In this document: in pieces, positions 17,835-27,473 of the stretch
Layout: the number at the start of each line of letters is the position of its first letter
Position numbering within the stretch: position 1 is the first letter of the stretch
NCBI GenBank assembly: GCA_044450785.1
Contig: JBIOJM010000006.1
Span: 7,528-71,527 of the forward strand
Direction: 5' to 3'
Origin: JBIOJM01 sp044450785
GTDB lineage: Bacteria; Planctomycetota; Planctomycetia; Isosphaerales; Isosphaeraceae
Length of the DNA: 64,000 bases
Position numbers and translations under genes: made by a program
Notes under the pieces: model-generated
Told to the model about the DNA's origin: nothing
Seen by the model: only the letters and a program-made list of their open reading frames with translations
Database searches by the model: none

Positions 17835-20252
17835 CTATCTCGAGCCGGGCGCATCCGTCGTGCGAGATTGGACTACGGGGGGTGGAGACGGCAGCCGCGG
17901 TTGGTGGAGGACCTTGAACGATTCAGAGCCCTCCGTGACCTCGATCGCCTGGTCGGCGGCAACATCGCGGAAGGTCTGGCTCGTCTTGCTGGTCGGCCAG
18001 GTCACCGTCAACCGGACGACGGACCTGGCGTCGGCCAGGCCGATCGTCTCGACGAGGGAGTTGCCGCCGAAGCTGCCGTTATTGCCGATCACCCGAAAAA
18101 TCGATCGCGGCGTGCCATCAGCCCCCTTCAGCTCGACCTGGATCCTGGCCCCCAGAGCTGAGCGGTTGGTCTTGGTGCCGACGAGCTTGACCTTGAGCCA
18201 GTGGCGGCCGTGGCCGGGGTTCTGGAACAAGATGTTGTATGCCTGGTCGCCCGGATAAGCCCCGCCGAGGACGACGAACAGGTCGAGGTCACCGTCGCAA
18301 TCCCAGTCGGCGAAGGAGACGCCGTGCCCCTTCTGGAGGTGGCCGGTGCGGGAGGACTCGGTCACGTCCTCGAAGCGGCGTCCTTCAACGTTCTTGAGCA
18401 TCACATTGGGGACCAGGCCCGAGTAGGACATCCAGCCGGTTCCGAAGTAGGCGTCGAGGTAGCCGTCGTTGTCGATATCGCCGAAGTTCGCCCCCATCGC
18501 CGCGATGGGCCAGTCGAGGCCGGCCTCCAGGCTGACGTCGCGGAAGCCCTGGTCGCCGAGGTTGCGGTAGAGGCGTGGGTGGCTGGGATCCTTCCCTTTG
18601 AGGCCCAAGTAGTGGGCCACTATGTCCGCCCCGGGGGTATTGTAGTCGTTGACGAAGAGGTCGAGCCGGCCGTCATTGTCGAAATCCCAGAACCAGCAGG
18701 CGAACGAGTGTTCGTGGGATGGTCCGGCGACGCCGAGCTGGCTGGCGACGTCGTGGAAGGCGCCGTTGCCGTCGTTGTGGTAGAGGCGGCAGGGACCGTC
18801 GAGGTTTGAGACGAACAGGTCGAGGCGCCCGTCGCCGTCGTAGTCGCCCCACGCCGACCCCTTGGCGACGCGCTCATTGACGATACCGGCCGCGGCGGCG
18901 ACGTCTTTGAACGTGCCGTCGCCCTGGTTGTGATAAAGCCGGCTGCGGTCGCTGGGGTTGGGCGCGTCGCTGTGAAACTCGCCGCAGACGAAGAGGTCGA
19001 GGCGGCCGTCGTTGTCGTAGTCGCCCCAGACGGCCGACTCGGTCGCGATTGGCTCGCCCAGACCACTGGCGATCGTCACGTCCTCAAAGATCCCACCCCC
19101 CTTGTTCCGGAGCAGCGAGAGCCGGGCTGGCTTCTCCCAGGCGCCCCGGAGAAGAACGATGTCGGGGTTACCGTCATTGTCGAAATCGGCGCGGGCGAGA
19201 TTCAGGGCATAAATCTGCTGGCTGAGGCCGGCCGCGGCCGAGCGATCTTCAAACGTGCCGTCCGCGCGGTTGATGAACAGCGAGGCCCCCAGGTCGGAAT
19301 CGATCGAGGTCGTGAGCAGGTCAGGCAGACCGTCTCCGTTGAAATCGTCGAAGATACTGCCTCCGGCCAGGTTCGGGCCCCTCACCCCCAGGCCGGCCCG
19401 GGGTGCGATGTTCTCGAATCGTCCCACGTCGAGCTTCGAGCGGAACGAGTCGGGCGGAATCAGAAAACCGGGCGGGACCCTCTTCGGATATTCGCCCAGC
19501 GTCATGTAGGCGATGTTCAGTAGCCAGCGGACGCGGAGGTCGCCGGGCGACCATTTCAGGTAGGCGATGAACTGCTTGACCGCCTCGCGCGAGCCCGCCT
19601 GCTGGGTGTGGACGGCGTCAGGCTCGAGGGGTAGGATGCAGCTCGAAGGGCCCAGGCACTCGAGGCAGTTCTCGATCTCGCCCCGCCGCAGCGCGGCGAT
19701 GCCCAGCAGGGCGTGGATGTGAGCCTGAATATCCGGGGAAAACTCCGGCCTTCGGCTGAAATCCAGGGCCCGCTCGAGCCAGGAGGTGGCATCGGAGAGC
19801 CTGCCCTCGTACATGTAGAGGAAGGCAATCTGTCGCGCCAGCGGGACCGCCTTCAACACCTGCTCAAAAGTTGGGGGCGAGTTCAGATGGAGTTGATCGT
19901 ACTGGGCTCGCAGGGCGGTAATCCCCCGGCGGCCCCGGCCCCGGCGAGCCTCGCGCAGGTCCTCCAGCGAGCGAGGGTCTCGGATCGCCCCGGTGAAGGG
20001 AAGGGCCGCGGTGAAGATATCGCCGTCGAGATCCGTCGTTTCGAGGTAAACCTGGGCCGAAGTCCCCGGGGCATTGGGATCCGGAAAAGTCTCGAGGTGG
20101 GTCTTCGCCGCCGGAGGCGACGCCTCCGAATCGCCCTGGACGCTCTGAGGTGACTTTCCCCACCAATCCAGGCCGGTGATCCAGGCGACGACCCCCAAGG
20201 CAATCGCGACGCAGCAAATCCCCACGAGGACGAATCGGAGCAGAAAGCGCAT
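17835..20252 (-). CDS. CRTAC1 family protein with TPR region, tandem copy A
   Basis: About 805 residues from the ATG at 20252, behind GAGGGGGAAG. The N-terminal anchor (MRFLLRFVLVGICCVAIAL) is followed by a WWGKSPQSV segment shared with copy B. A TPR-like region with ENCLECLGPSSCILP (codons about 19636-19672), FG-GAP repeats and a C-terminal UnbV/ASPIC domain follow. The central third is almost identical in protein sequence to copy C, two genes away, while the N-terminus matches copy B. This implies gene conversion. Ends 11 bp from the convergent gene's stop. Confidence 0.9.
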   Translation of the reverse strand: MRFLLRFVLVGICCVAIALGVVAWITGLDWWGKSPQSVQGDSEASPPAAKTHLETFPDPNAPGTSAQVYLETTDLDGDIFTAALPFTGAIRDPRSLEDLREARRGRGRRGITALRAQYDQLHLNSPPTFEQVLKAVPLARQIAFLYMYEGRLSDATSWLERALDFSRRPEFSPDIQAHIHALLGIAALRRGEIENCLECLGPSSCILPLEPDAVHTQQAGSREAVKQFIAYLKWSPGDLRVRWLLNIAYMTLGEYPKRVPPGFLIPPDSFRSKLDVGRFENIAPRAGLGVRGPNLAGGSIFDDFNGDGLPDLLTTSIDSDLGASLFINRADGTFEDRSAAAGLSQQIYALNLARADFDNDGNPDIVLLRGAWEKPARLSLLRNKGGGIFEDVTIASGLGEPIATESAVWGDYDNDGRLDLFVCGEFHSDAPNPSDRSRLYHNQGDGTFKDVAAAAGIVNERVAKGSAWGDYDGDGRLDLFVSNLDGPCRLYHNDGNGAFHDVASQLGVAGPSHEHSFACWFWDFDNDGRLDLFVNDYNTPGADIVAHYLGLKGKDPSHPRLYRNLGDQGFRDVSLEAGLDWPIAAMGANFGDIDNDGYLDAYFGTGWMSYSGLVPNVMLKNVEGRRFEDVTESSRTGHLQKGHGVSFADWDCDGDLDLFVVLGGAYPGDQAYNILFQNPGHGRHWLKVKLVGTKTNRSALGARIQVELKGADGTPRSIFRVIGNNGSFGGNSLVETIGLADARSVVRLTVTWPTSKTSQTFRDVAADQAIEVTEGSESFKVLHQPRLPSPPPVVQSRTTDAPGSR

Positions 20253-20549
20253 CGCTACTTCCCCCTCAAGGCACCCCCACGGCTGGCCCAAAGCCGACGA
20301 TCATCATTCCCTGGCCACATCAGTGCCATCGGACGCGCGGCTCATCACGATGGTCTTATCACCTCGATTGTTACTACGTCAACGGCCCGGAAAAAGCCCC
20401 GAGATTCCAGTGCGAGCCCGAACGAATCTCATGACCCATCAATTGGAAGCCCTGTGGGTTGCATTTGTTCCCTCGTTACAAGAGACCCAGGGATCACAGC
20501 GCGGAGGACAGTCTCTGGCGACCGGATTGCCCAGTTCGCCGGGGCCGGC

Positions 20550-22970
20550 TCAGCGGGTAGGGGGCGGTAGCGGCAACGGCAGTTGGTGGAGGACCTTGAA
20601 GGAGTCGGAACCCTCCGTGATCTCGATCGCCTGGTCAGCTGCAACATCGCGGAAGGACTGGCTGGTCCTGCTGGTCGGCCAGTAGACAGTCAGCCGGGTG
20701 ACGAACTTGGCATCGGCCAAGCCGATCGTCTCGACGAGGCTGTTGCCGCCGAAGCTGCCGTTGGTCCCGATCGTCCGGTTGATCGAGCGGGTCGCGCCAT
20801 CGGCTCCCTTCAAGTCGACGCGGACCTTGGCCCCCAGGGCCGAGCGGTTGGTCTTGGTGCCGATGAGCTTGACCTTGAGCCAGTGACGGCCGTGGCCGGG
20901 GTTCTGAAAGAGGGCACTGTAACCCTTGTCGCCCGGATAACCGCCGCCGAGGACGGTGAACAGGTCCAGGTCGCCGTCACAGTCCCAGTCGGCGAAGGAC
21001 ACGCCGTGCCCCTTCTGCAGGTGGCCGGTCCGGGTGGAGTCGGTCACGTCCTCGAAGCGGCGTCCGTCGACGTTCTTCAGCATCACATTGGGGACCAGGC
21101 CAGAGTAGGCCATCCAGCCGGTTCCCAGGTAGAGGTCGAGGAAACCGTCGTTGTCGATGTCGCCGCAGTTCACCGACATCGACGCAATGGGCCGGTCGAG
21201 GCCGACCTCCCGGCTCACGTCCCGGAAACCTCCAGGCCCGAGGTTGCGATAGAGACGCGGTGGGCTCGAGGTCCCCACGTGGATTCCGCAATACCCCGCC
21301 ACGATCTCGCCCTGGTTCGCCTTCCACTCGTTGATGAAAAGGTCGAGCCGGCCATCGTTGTCGAAGTCCCAGAACAGACAGGGGAAACTCGTGATGAGCG
21401 GGGCGCCCGGGGACTTGTCCACGATGCCGACCTCTTGGGCGACGTCGCGGAAGGTGCCGTTCCCCTCGTTGTGGTATAATCGGACGGGTTTCTTGCCCAT
21501 ATTCGAAACGAAGAGGTCGAGCCGGTCATCGTCATCGTAGTCGCCCCAGACCGCCCCCTTGGCGTATCGCTCGTTGAGGACTCCGGCAAGGGCGGCGACA
21601 TCGACGAACCTGCCGTTGCCGAGGTTGTGGTAGAGCCGGCAACGGTTGCGAGGGTCGGGTCGGCCGGCCGGCCCGCCGGAGGAGTCCTCCGCATACTCTC
21701 CGCAAACGAAGACGTCGACGAGGCCGTCGTTGTCATAGTCGCCCCAGGCGGCCGACTCGGACGCGATCGGTTCGCCCAGTCCGCTGGCGATGGTCACGTC
21801 CTCGAACACGCCGCCCCCCTTGTTGCGCAGCAGGGAGAGCCGGGCCGGCTTCTCCCACCCGCCGCGCAGCAGCAACACGTCGAGCTTGCCGTCGTTGTCG
21901 TAATCGGCGCGGGTGAGGTTCAATGCATAGACCTGGGTGTCAAGGCCCGCCGCCGTTGAACGGTTCTCAAACGTGCCGTCGCCTCGGTTGACGAACAGCG
22001 AGGCCCCTTGGTCGGCGGCGACCGAGGTCGTGAGCAGGTCGGGTAGGCCGTCGCCGTTGAAATCATCGCAGATGCTGCCACCGGCCAGGCCCGGTCCTCT
22101 CACCCCCAGGCCGACCCTGGGCGCGACGTTCTCGAACCGGCCCACCTCAATCTTCGAGCGGAACCGGTCGAGCGTGATCAAGTACGCCGGGGGCACTTTC
22201 TCCGGGTACTCGCCCAGCGTCATGTAAGCGATGTTCAGCAGCCAGCGGATGCGGAGGTCGTCCGGCCATTCCTCAAGGTAGGCGGTGAACTGCTGGACCG
22301 CCTCGCGCGAGCCTGCTTGCTTGGTGTGGAACGCCTCACGCACAATCGGGAAGATGCAGCTCGAAGGGCCCAGACAATCGAGGCAGTTCTCGATCTCTCC
22401 CCGCCGCAGCGCGGCGATGCCCAGCAGAGCACGCAAGTAGGCTCGGTCCTCCGCCGAAACGCCCGATGTCCGGCTCAGTGCCAGCCCCCGCTCCAGCCAT
22501 GACTTGGCCTCGGCGAACCTCCCCTCGTACATCTCGAGGAAGGCGATGGCCCGCCAAGTTCGGATTGCCAGGGTGGCTTGTTCCGCGGTCGGAGGCGAAT
22601 CGAGCGCGAGGTTATCCGCCCTTGCCCGCCAGTATCCCAGCCCGCGGCGGCTCCGCCCCAGGATCGCCTGTTGCCACTCCTCCAGCGATCCCTCGTCTCG
22701 GACCGGGCCCATGAACCCCGCGGCCGTTTGAAAAACGCCACTGTCAAAGTCATCTCGAGAAATAAATACTATTTTCGACGTCCCCGGGGCGTTGGGGTCC
22801 GGAAATGTCTCCAGTTGGGTGTTCACCGCCGGCGTCGACGCCTCTGATGCGCCACGGACACTCTGAGGTGTCTTCCCCCACCAATCAAGGCCGCTGATCC
22901 AGGCAACCGTAGCCAGAGCAATCGCGATGCAGCAGAACCCGGCGAGAACGATCCGGAACGAAGAGCGCAT
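20550..22970 (-). CDS. CRTAC1 family protein with TPR region, tandem copy B
   Basis: 806 residues; the ATG at 22970 follows GAGGGGTGAG. Same order as copy A: membrane anchor (FRIVLAGFCCIAIAL), a WWGKTPQSV segment, TPR-like helices with ENCLDCLGPSSCIFP (about 22352-22390), FG-GAP repeats and UnbV/ASPIC. The middle propeller region differs from copies A and C, for example a VDKSPGAPLITSFPCLFWDFD segment instead of the shared GPSHEHSFACWFWDFD form. The last 55 or so residues closely match copy C. It is separated from copy A by 297 bp and from copy C by 319 bp, so each copy probably has its own promoter. Confidence 0.9.
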   Translation of the reverse strand: MRSSFRIVLAGFCCIAIALATVAWISGLDWWGKTPQSVRGASEASTPAVNTQLETFPDPNAPGTSKIVFISRDDFDSGVFQTAAGFMGPVRDEGSLEEWQQAILGRSRRGLGYWRARADNLALDSPPTAEQATLAIRTWRAIAFLEMYEGRFAEAKSWLERGLALSRTSGVSAEDRAYLRALLGIAALRRGEIENCLDCLGPSSCIFPIVREAFHTKQAGSREAVQQFTAYLEEWPDDLRIRWLLNIAYMTLGEYPEKVPPAYLITLDRFRSKIEVGRFENVAPRVGLGVRGPGLAGGSICDDFNGDGLPDLLTTSVAADQGASLFVNRGDGTFENRSTAAGLDTQVYALNLTRADYDNDGKLDVLLLRGGWEKPARLSLLRNKGGGVFEDVTIASGLGEPIASESAAWGDYDNDGLVDVFVCGEYAEDSSGGPAGRPDPRNRCRLYHNLGNGRFVDVAALAGVLNERYAKGAVWGDYDDDDRLDLFVSNMGKKPVRLYHNEGNGTFRDVAQEVGIVDKSPGAPLITSFPCLFWDFDNDGRLDLFINEWKANQGEIVAGYCGIHVGTSSPPRLYRNLGPGGFRDVSREVGLDRPIASMSVNCGDIDNDGFLDLYLGTGWMAYSGLVPNVMLKNVDGRRFEDVTDSTRTGHLQKGHGVSFADWDCDGDLDLFTVLGGGYPGDKGYSALFQNPGHGRHWLKVKLIGTKTNRSALGAKVRVDLKGADGATRSINRTIGTNGSFGGNSLVETIGLADAKFVTRLTVYWPTSRTSQSFRDVAADQAIEITEGSDSFKVLHQLPLPLPPPTR

Positions 22971-23289
22971 CGCGACTCACCCCTCAAGGAACCCAACCGG
23001 CTGGTTCAAAGGGCGCACACAAAGCCTGCCGCGTTCGGCACCGGCCGCCTCCCGATTGGCGCGGTCCGAGTTCCCTAAGATTTATTTGCGTCAACTGGCC
23101 GGGACTCAGCCCGGAATTCCGACGTCATTCCACGAATCCCGTGTTAAACGATCGAACTGATCTGTTCCCAAAACATTTTTTTGAAACAGGCCCAATGATC
23201 GTGGACAACGGAACTGGGGCCAGATTCGATGAACTTCATCACTGCGTGGTTGGTTGCTGAACTCGGTTGTCAGGTCAGTGAGAGTTGGC
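22971..23289. other. Intergenic region between CRTAC1 copies B and C, duplicated upstream sequence
   Basis: No gene is seen. The stretch around 23080-23145 resembles 20365-20440, the region upstream of copy A. Both contain CGTCAAC, which on the coding strand reads GTTGACG, a plausible -35 element. Both also share a CCCTCAAGG segment next to the ribosome binding site. No consistent -10 is visible. The similarity suggests the promoter region was duplicated with the gene. Confidence 0.4.
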
Positions 23290-25698
23290 TCAGTGCGATG
23301 GGGAAGGGATCGGCGGCTGGTGGAGGACCCTGAATGAGTGGGTGCCCTCGGTGATCTCGATCGCCTGGCCAGCCGCAACGTCGCGGAAGGATTGGCTTGT
23401 CCTGCTGGTCGGCCAGTACACAGTCAACCGGGTAACGAACTTGGCGCCGGCCAGGCCGATCGTCTCGACCAGGGAGTTGCCACCGAAGCTGCTGTTGTTG
23501 CCGATCACCCGGTAAATCGACCGCGGTGCGCCATCGGGCCCTTTCAACTCGACCTGGAGCCTGGCCCCGAGTGCCGAACGGTTGGTCCTGGTGCCGACGA
23601 GCTTGACCTTGAGCCAGTGGCGGCCGTGGCCAGGGTTCTGGAACAAGATGTTGTATGCCTGGTCGCCTGGGGAAATGCCGCCGAGGACGACGAAGAGGTC
23701 GAGATCGCCGTCACAATCCCAATCGGCGAACGAGACGCCATGCCCCTTTTGGAGGTGGCCGGTGCGGGAGGACTCGGTCACGTCCTCGAAGCGCCGTCCT
23801 TCGACGTTCTTGAGCATGACATTGGGGACCAATCCCGAATACGACATCCAGCCGGTTCCGAAGTAGGCGTCGAGGTAGCCGTCGTTGTCGACGTCGCCGA
23901 AGTTCGCCCCCATCGCCGCGATGGGCCAGTCGAGGCCGGCCTCCAGGCTGACGTCGCGGAAGCCCTGGTCGCCGAGGTTGCGGTAGAGGCGTGGGTGGCT
24001 GGGGTCCTTCCCTTTGAGGCCCAAGTAGTGGGCCACGACGTCCGCCCCGGGGGTGCTGTAGTCGTTGACGAAGAGGTCGAGCCGGCCGTCATTATCGAAG
24101 TCCCAGAACCAGCAGGCGAACGAGTGTTCGTGGGATGGCCCGGCGACTCCGAGCTGGCTGGCGACGTCGTGGAAGGTGCCGTTGCCGTCGTTGTGGTAGA
24201 GGCGGCAGGGACCGTCGAAGTTGGAGACGAAGAGGTCGAGGCGGCCGTCGCCGTCGTAGTCGCCCCAGGCCGACCCCTTGGCGCACCGTTCGTTGGTGAC
24301 ACCAGCCGCGACGGCGACGTTTTCGAACGTGCCATTGCCACTGTTATGATAGAGCCGGCAGCGGTTGCGTGGGTCCAGGAGGGAAGTCCCGGGGTCGCTG
24401 GCGGGAGACGTGTACTCGCCACAGACGAACAAGTCGACCAATCCGTCGTCGTCGTAGTCGCCCCAGGCGGCCGACTCGGTGGAGAGCGGCTCGCCCAGAC
24501 CACTGGCGATTGTCACGTCATCGAAGATGCCGGCTCCGTTGTTCCGCAGCAGCGAGAGCCGCATCGGGTTCTCCGAGGCGCCGCGCAACAGGAGAACATC
24601 GAGGTCGCCGTCGTTGTCGAAGTCGACCTGGCTGACGTTCACAGCGTAGACCTGATCGCCGAGACCCGCCGCGGCAGACCGATCTTCAAAGCCACCATCA
24701 CCGCGGTTGACGTACAGTGTGGCCCCCAGCCCGGCGTCGAGCGAAGTGGTGAAAAGGTCGGTTAGACCGTCGCCGGTGAAATCGTCGAAGACGCTGCCGC
24801 CGGCCAGGTTTGGGCCTCTCGAGTTCAGGCCGGCCCGCGGCGCCACGTTGTCGAACCGGCCCACGTCGATCTTCGAGCGAAACCGGTCGAGTGGGATCAG
24901 GTGCGCCGGGGGCACCTTGGCGGGATACTCGCCCAGCGTCATGTAGGCGAGGTTCAACAGCCAGCGGATGCGAAGGTCGTCCGGCCACTTCTCCAGGTAG
25001 GCGGTGAAGTGCTTGATCGCCGCGCGCGAGCCGGCCTGCTGGGTGTGGATGGCCTCACGCTCGATGGGGAAGATACCGCTCGACGGGCGAAAGCTCGCGA
25101 CCTGGTTGTCGACCTCGCCCTGGCGCATGGCAACAATTCCTTGCAGGGCCATCAGCTCGGCCCGGACTCGAGGAGGGAGACCACCGGTCCGACGGACCTC
25201 CAGGGACTTCTGAAACGACGCGGCGGCCTCGGAGAACCGGCCCTCGTACATCTCGAGCAGACCGATTTGGTAAAGGAGCTGGCCCTCGTAGGCCAACGGC
25301 TCTCTTGGTGTTCGAGGTCCGAGGCGGAGGTGATCGAGCTCCGCCCGCAAGACGGCAAGCCCCACTCGGCCCCGCGCCCGGATCACCTCGCGCAGTCCCC
25401 GCGGAAAGCCAGGCCCCGGGATCGAGCCCGTGTACTGCCTGGCCATGCCGAAGCCGCCGTCATCGATCTGATCTCGGTCGATGATGCGTCCACCCGGCTT
25501 CGGCAACGCGTCGGTATCCTGAGGCATCCCCTGGCCCGGCAGGGACGGCTGAGTCTCTGGGTGGCCCGGCAAGAGCGGCGCAGGTCGCCAACCCATCTGC
25601 CGGTCCGGCATCACGACCGAGATCACCACGAAGGCCGCACCCGCGCCAACCGCGGCGCAAGACAGCCCGATGAGAGCGAACCGGACCACCGTGCTCAT
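23290..25698 (-). CDS. CRTAC1 family protein with TPR region, tandem copy C
   Basis: 802 residues; the ATG at 25698 has GAGGGAG at nine bases. The N-terminal anchor and the following 130 or so residues are unrelated in detail to copies A and B. The TPR-like Cys motif has lost all three cysteines: the equivalent of ENCxxCLGPSSCIFP reads DNQVASFRPSSGIFP (about 25071-25112). The central FG-GAP part is nearly identical to copy A and the extreme C-terminus to copy B, so the gene is a mosaic. UnbV/ASPIC is complete. It may have lost a disulphide or metal/haem-ligating function that the Cys motif supports in its paralogues. Confidence 0.9.
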   Translation of the reverse strand: MSTVVRFALIGLSCAAVGAGAAFVVISVVMPDRQMGWRPAPLLPGHPETQPSLPGQGMPQDTDALPKPGGRIIDRDQIDDGGFGMARQYTGSIPGPGFPRGLREVIRARGRVGLAVLRAELDHLRLGPRTPREPLAYEGQLLYQIGLLEMYEGRFSEAAASFQKSLEVRRTGGLPPRVRAELMALQGIVAMRQGEVDNQVASFRPSSGIFPIEREAIHTQQAGSRAAIKHFTAYLEKWPDDLRIRWLLNLAYMTLGEYPAKVPPAHLIPLDRFRSKIDVGRFDNVAPRAGLNSRGPNLAGGSVFDDFTGDGLTDLFTTSLDAGLGATLYVNRGDGGFEDRSAAAGLGDQVYAVNVSQVDFDNDGDLDVLLLRGASENPMRLSLLRNNGAGIFDDVTIASGLGEPLSTESAAWGDYDDDGLVDLFVCGEYTSPASDPGTSLLDPRNRCRLYHNSGNGTFENVAVAAGVTNERCAKGSAWGDYDGDGRLDLFVSNFDGPCRLYHNDGNGTFHDVASQLGVAGPSHEHSFACWFWDFDNDGRLDLFVNDYSTPGADVVAHYLGLKGKDPSHPRLYRNLGDQGFRDVSLEAGLDWPIAAMGANFGDVDNDGYLDAYFGTGWMSYSGLVPNVMLKNVEGRRFEDVTESSRTGHLQKGHGVSFADWDCDGDLDLFVVLGGISPGDQAYNILFQNPGHGRHWLKVKLVGTRTNRSALGARLQVELKGPDGAPRSIYRVIGNNSSFGGNSLVETIGLAGAKFVTRLTVYWPTSRTSQSFRDVAAGQAIEITEGTHSFRVLHQPPIPSPSH

Positions 25699-25829
25699 CG
25701 ATCGTGCTCCCTCATGGATAGAGCGCTGCCCGGATCACGACATTCGCCCTCCTGAACGGGAAAGTGCCCCGCGGACTGGACGTTCGGGGTGAGTCATCCG
25801 GGCGGGCTCGGGCGTGTCACCCCGCAGTT

Positions 25830-27473
25830 TCAACGTGGCCCGTTCAGGCCAAGATATCCAACTCGGTAATTGTACGCGATGAGATCCTGCCACTCGCCGT
25901 CATAGACATTGGCGTTCTGGCCGTCCGCGGAAACCGCCGGCAGCCAAAGGTCCGGTTTCAGGTCACTCAATTGGTTTACGGAGATCAGATAGTCGATCGT
26001 GGCCTCTCTCGATTTCGAGATTTCCGAGAACAGCTCGAGCTCGATCTCGGACTTGGCCTGGATCGGAATCCGCCCGGAGAACAAAACGGTCTTATCGGCC
26101 CATTGGACCTGGTAAGCGGTCGGTGCCAGACCTCGCCCCCGGAGCGGCAGCGTGGTCACCTTGAACCAACCTTGATCGGGTAATTGCTCCGCCGAGAGCA
26201 CGGCCGTTCCGGCTGGACAGGATTTCCTGATTCGCTCGAGCCCGGCAGCCGGGGCCACCACGATCGGGTGGCACTGCTCGACCAGCTCGCTGAGCCCGGC
26301 CGTCTGTTCCCCGCCGCAGGCAGTGAGCAAGACCGCGGTCGGATTCACCGGCTCACGACCGAGCTGCTCGAGACGGGTCTTCACCAACTTGATCAGGCCC
26401 GGCCCACCGGGGGCGTCCACGAGGAAGAACTGCGACGAAGCGAAGAAGCCGTAGACAGTCGCGCCCTTGAAGTCGCCGAGGTAATACAGGTCCGGCAGCA
26501 GCCGTTTTGGATCGCCGTCCAGAAAGTCGGGACCGTCGGTCTCATATCGGTCCAGCAGCGTCTCCAGGTCGCGGATACCCTGATCGAGCAGTCGTGCCCA
26601 TCGCGCTCGCGTCAAGCAAGGGCTCTGGGGTGTCGGGTCCGCGGCCGGGTGGCCGGGTAGCACGAGGTCGGGAACCGGCAATGCCCGCAGCTCGCGGAGG
26701 GAGGAAAGGTAGGTCTTGGCGTCGCCACGGTAACGAGGTGACAGATAGGCCGAATAGGTTCCCAGCGGCTTCCGCTTCTGCGAGTGGGGTTGCTCGTCAC
26801 CAGCCAGCATCAAGATCACATCGCCCGCGAACAGAGCGCGGAGATTCGATCGCTCCATGAGATAACAGATGCTTCCCGGAGTATGGCCCGGCATGGCCAG
26901 GGCGCGAAAGCGGACGTCACCGAAGGTGATCGACTCACCGCCGTCGAGCTCGACGTCCACCGTGGTCGGGTGGGGTTGATCGTGGGGCCTGTAGAAGGTG
27001 CTGAAGAAAGCCTCGCGCGGCCCCCCAGCCTTCAAGACCGCCGCATCACCCACGCCGGCAAACACTTTCGCCCCGGTCGCCGCTCGCAAGTGCTCCGCCC
27101 CTCCACAATGGTCTCCATGGGCGTGAGTGAGCAGGACGGCGCGCAGGCCCTTCCAGTCAAGCCCGAGCTTCGCCATCTGCGACTTGAGTGGCTGCGCGTC
27201 GCTTTGGAGGCCCGAATCAACCAGGACCAGCCCTTCCGAAGTTTCGACCACGTAGGCCGCGGACGGCTCCAAACCTCCCAGGAGATGGATTCCCCCCCCG
27301 AGCGTGATCGCGGCGGGGACCAAGAGTGGCACGGAGTTGGCGGCGAGACGGGGCCCCCGCCAGGCACGATGCCCGAAGAAGCCAGCGAGAACGACCGAAG
27401 CCCCGAGCACCAAGGTCAGACTACCCACTTGCCAGGTACGCCACCCTCTGAAACGAATCTTGGATCCCTGCAT
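25830..27473 (-). CDS. Membrane-anchored MBL-fold protein with a degenerate second domain
   Basis: About 547 residues from the ATG at 27473, preceded by GAGGGTGGG. An N-terminal transmembrane anchor is followed by a metallo-beta-lactamase domain with HAHGDH (about 117-122), MPGHTPGS (His about 197) and AGDVIL (Asp about 218), so zinc binding is intact. The C-terminal half aligns with the same fold but HAHGDH has become ACGGEQ (AVLLTACGGEQTAG against AVLLTHAHGDHCGG) and the Asp of AGD is replaced in FSGRIP. It is thus a pseudo-hydrolase repeat. The substrate of the active half is unknown; other MBL proteins act on thioesters, phosphodiesters or lactones. Confidence 0.85.
   Translation of the reverse strand: MQGSKIRFRGWRTWQVGSLTLVLGASVVLAGFFGHRAWRGPRLAANSVPLLVPAAITLGGGIHLLGGLEPSAAYVVETSEGLVLVDSGLQSDAQPLKSQMAKLGLDWKGLRAVLLTHAHGDHCGGAEHLRAATGAKVFAGVGDAAVLKAGGPREAFFSTFYRPHDQPHPTTVDVELDGGESITFGDVRFRALAMPGHTPGSICYLMERSNLRALFAGDVILMLAGDEQPHSQKRKPLGTYSAYLSPRYRGDAKTYLSSLRELRALPVPDLVLPGHPAADPTPQSPCLTRARWARLLDQGIRDLETLLDRYETDGPDFLDGDPKRLLPDLYYLGDFKGATVYGFFASSQFFLVDAPGGPGLIKLVKTRLEQLGREPVNPTAVLLTACGGEQTAGLSELVEQCHPIVVAPAAGLERIRKSCPAGTAVLSAEQLPDQGWFKVTTLPLRGRGLAPTAYQVQWADKTVLFSGRIPIQAKSEIELELFSEISKSREATIDYLISVNQLSDLKPDLWLPAVSADGQNANVYDGEWQDLIAYNYRVGYLGLNGPR

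Noticed and set aside
23338..24765. 475-codon plus-strand frame rich in Val, Asp and Glu
   Set aside because: Antisense of the FG-GAP repeats; the same kind of frame appears opposite the other CRTAC1 genes, as expected for shadows of repeated codons.
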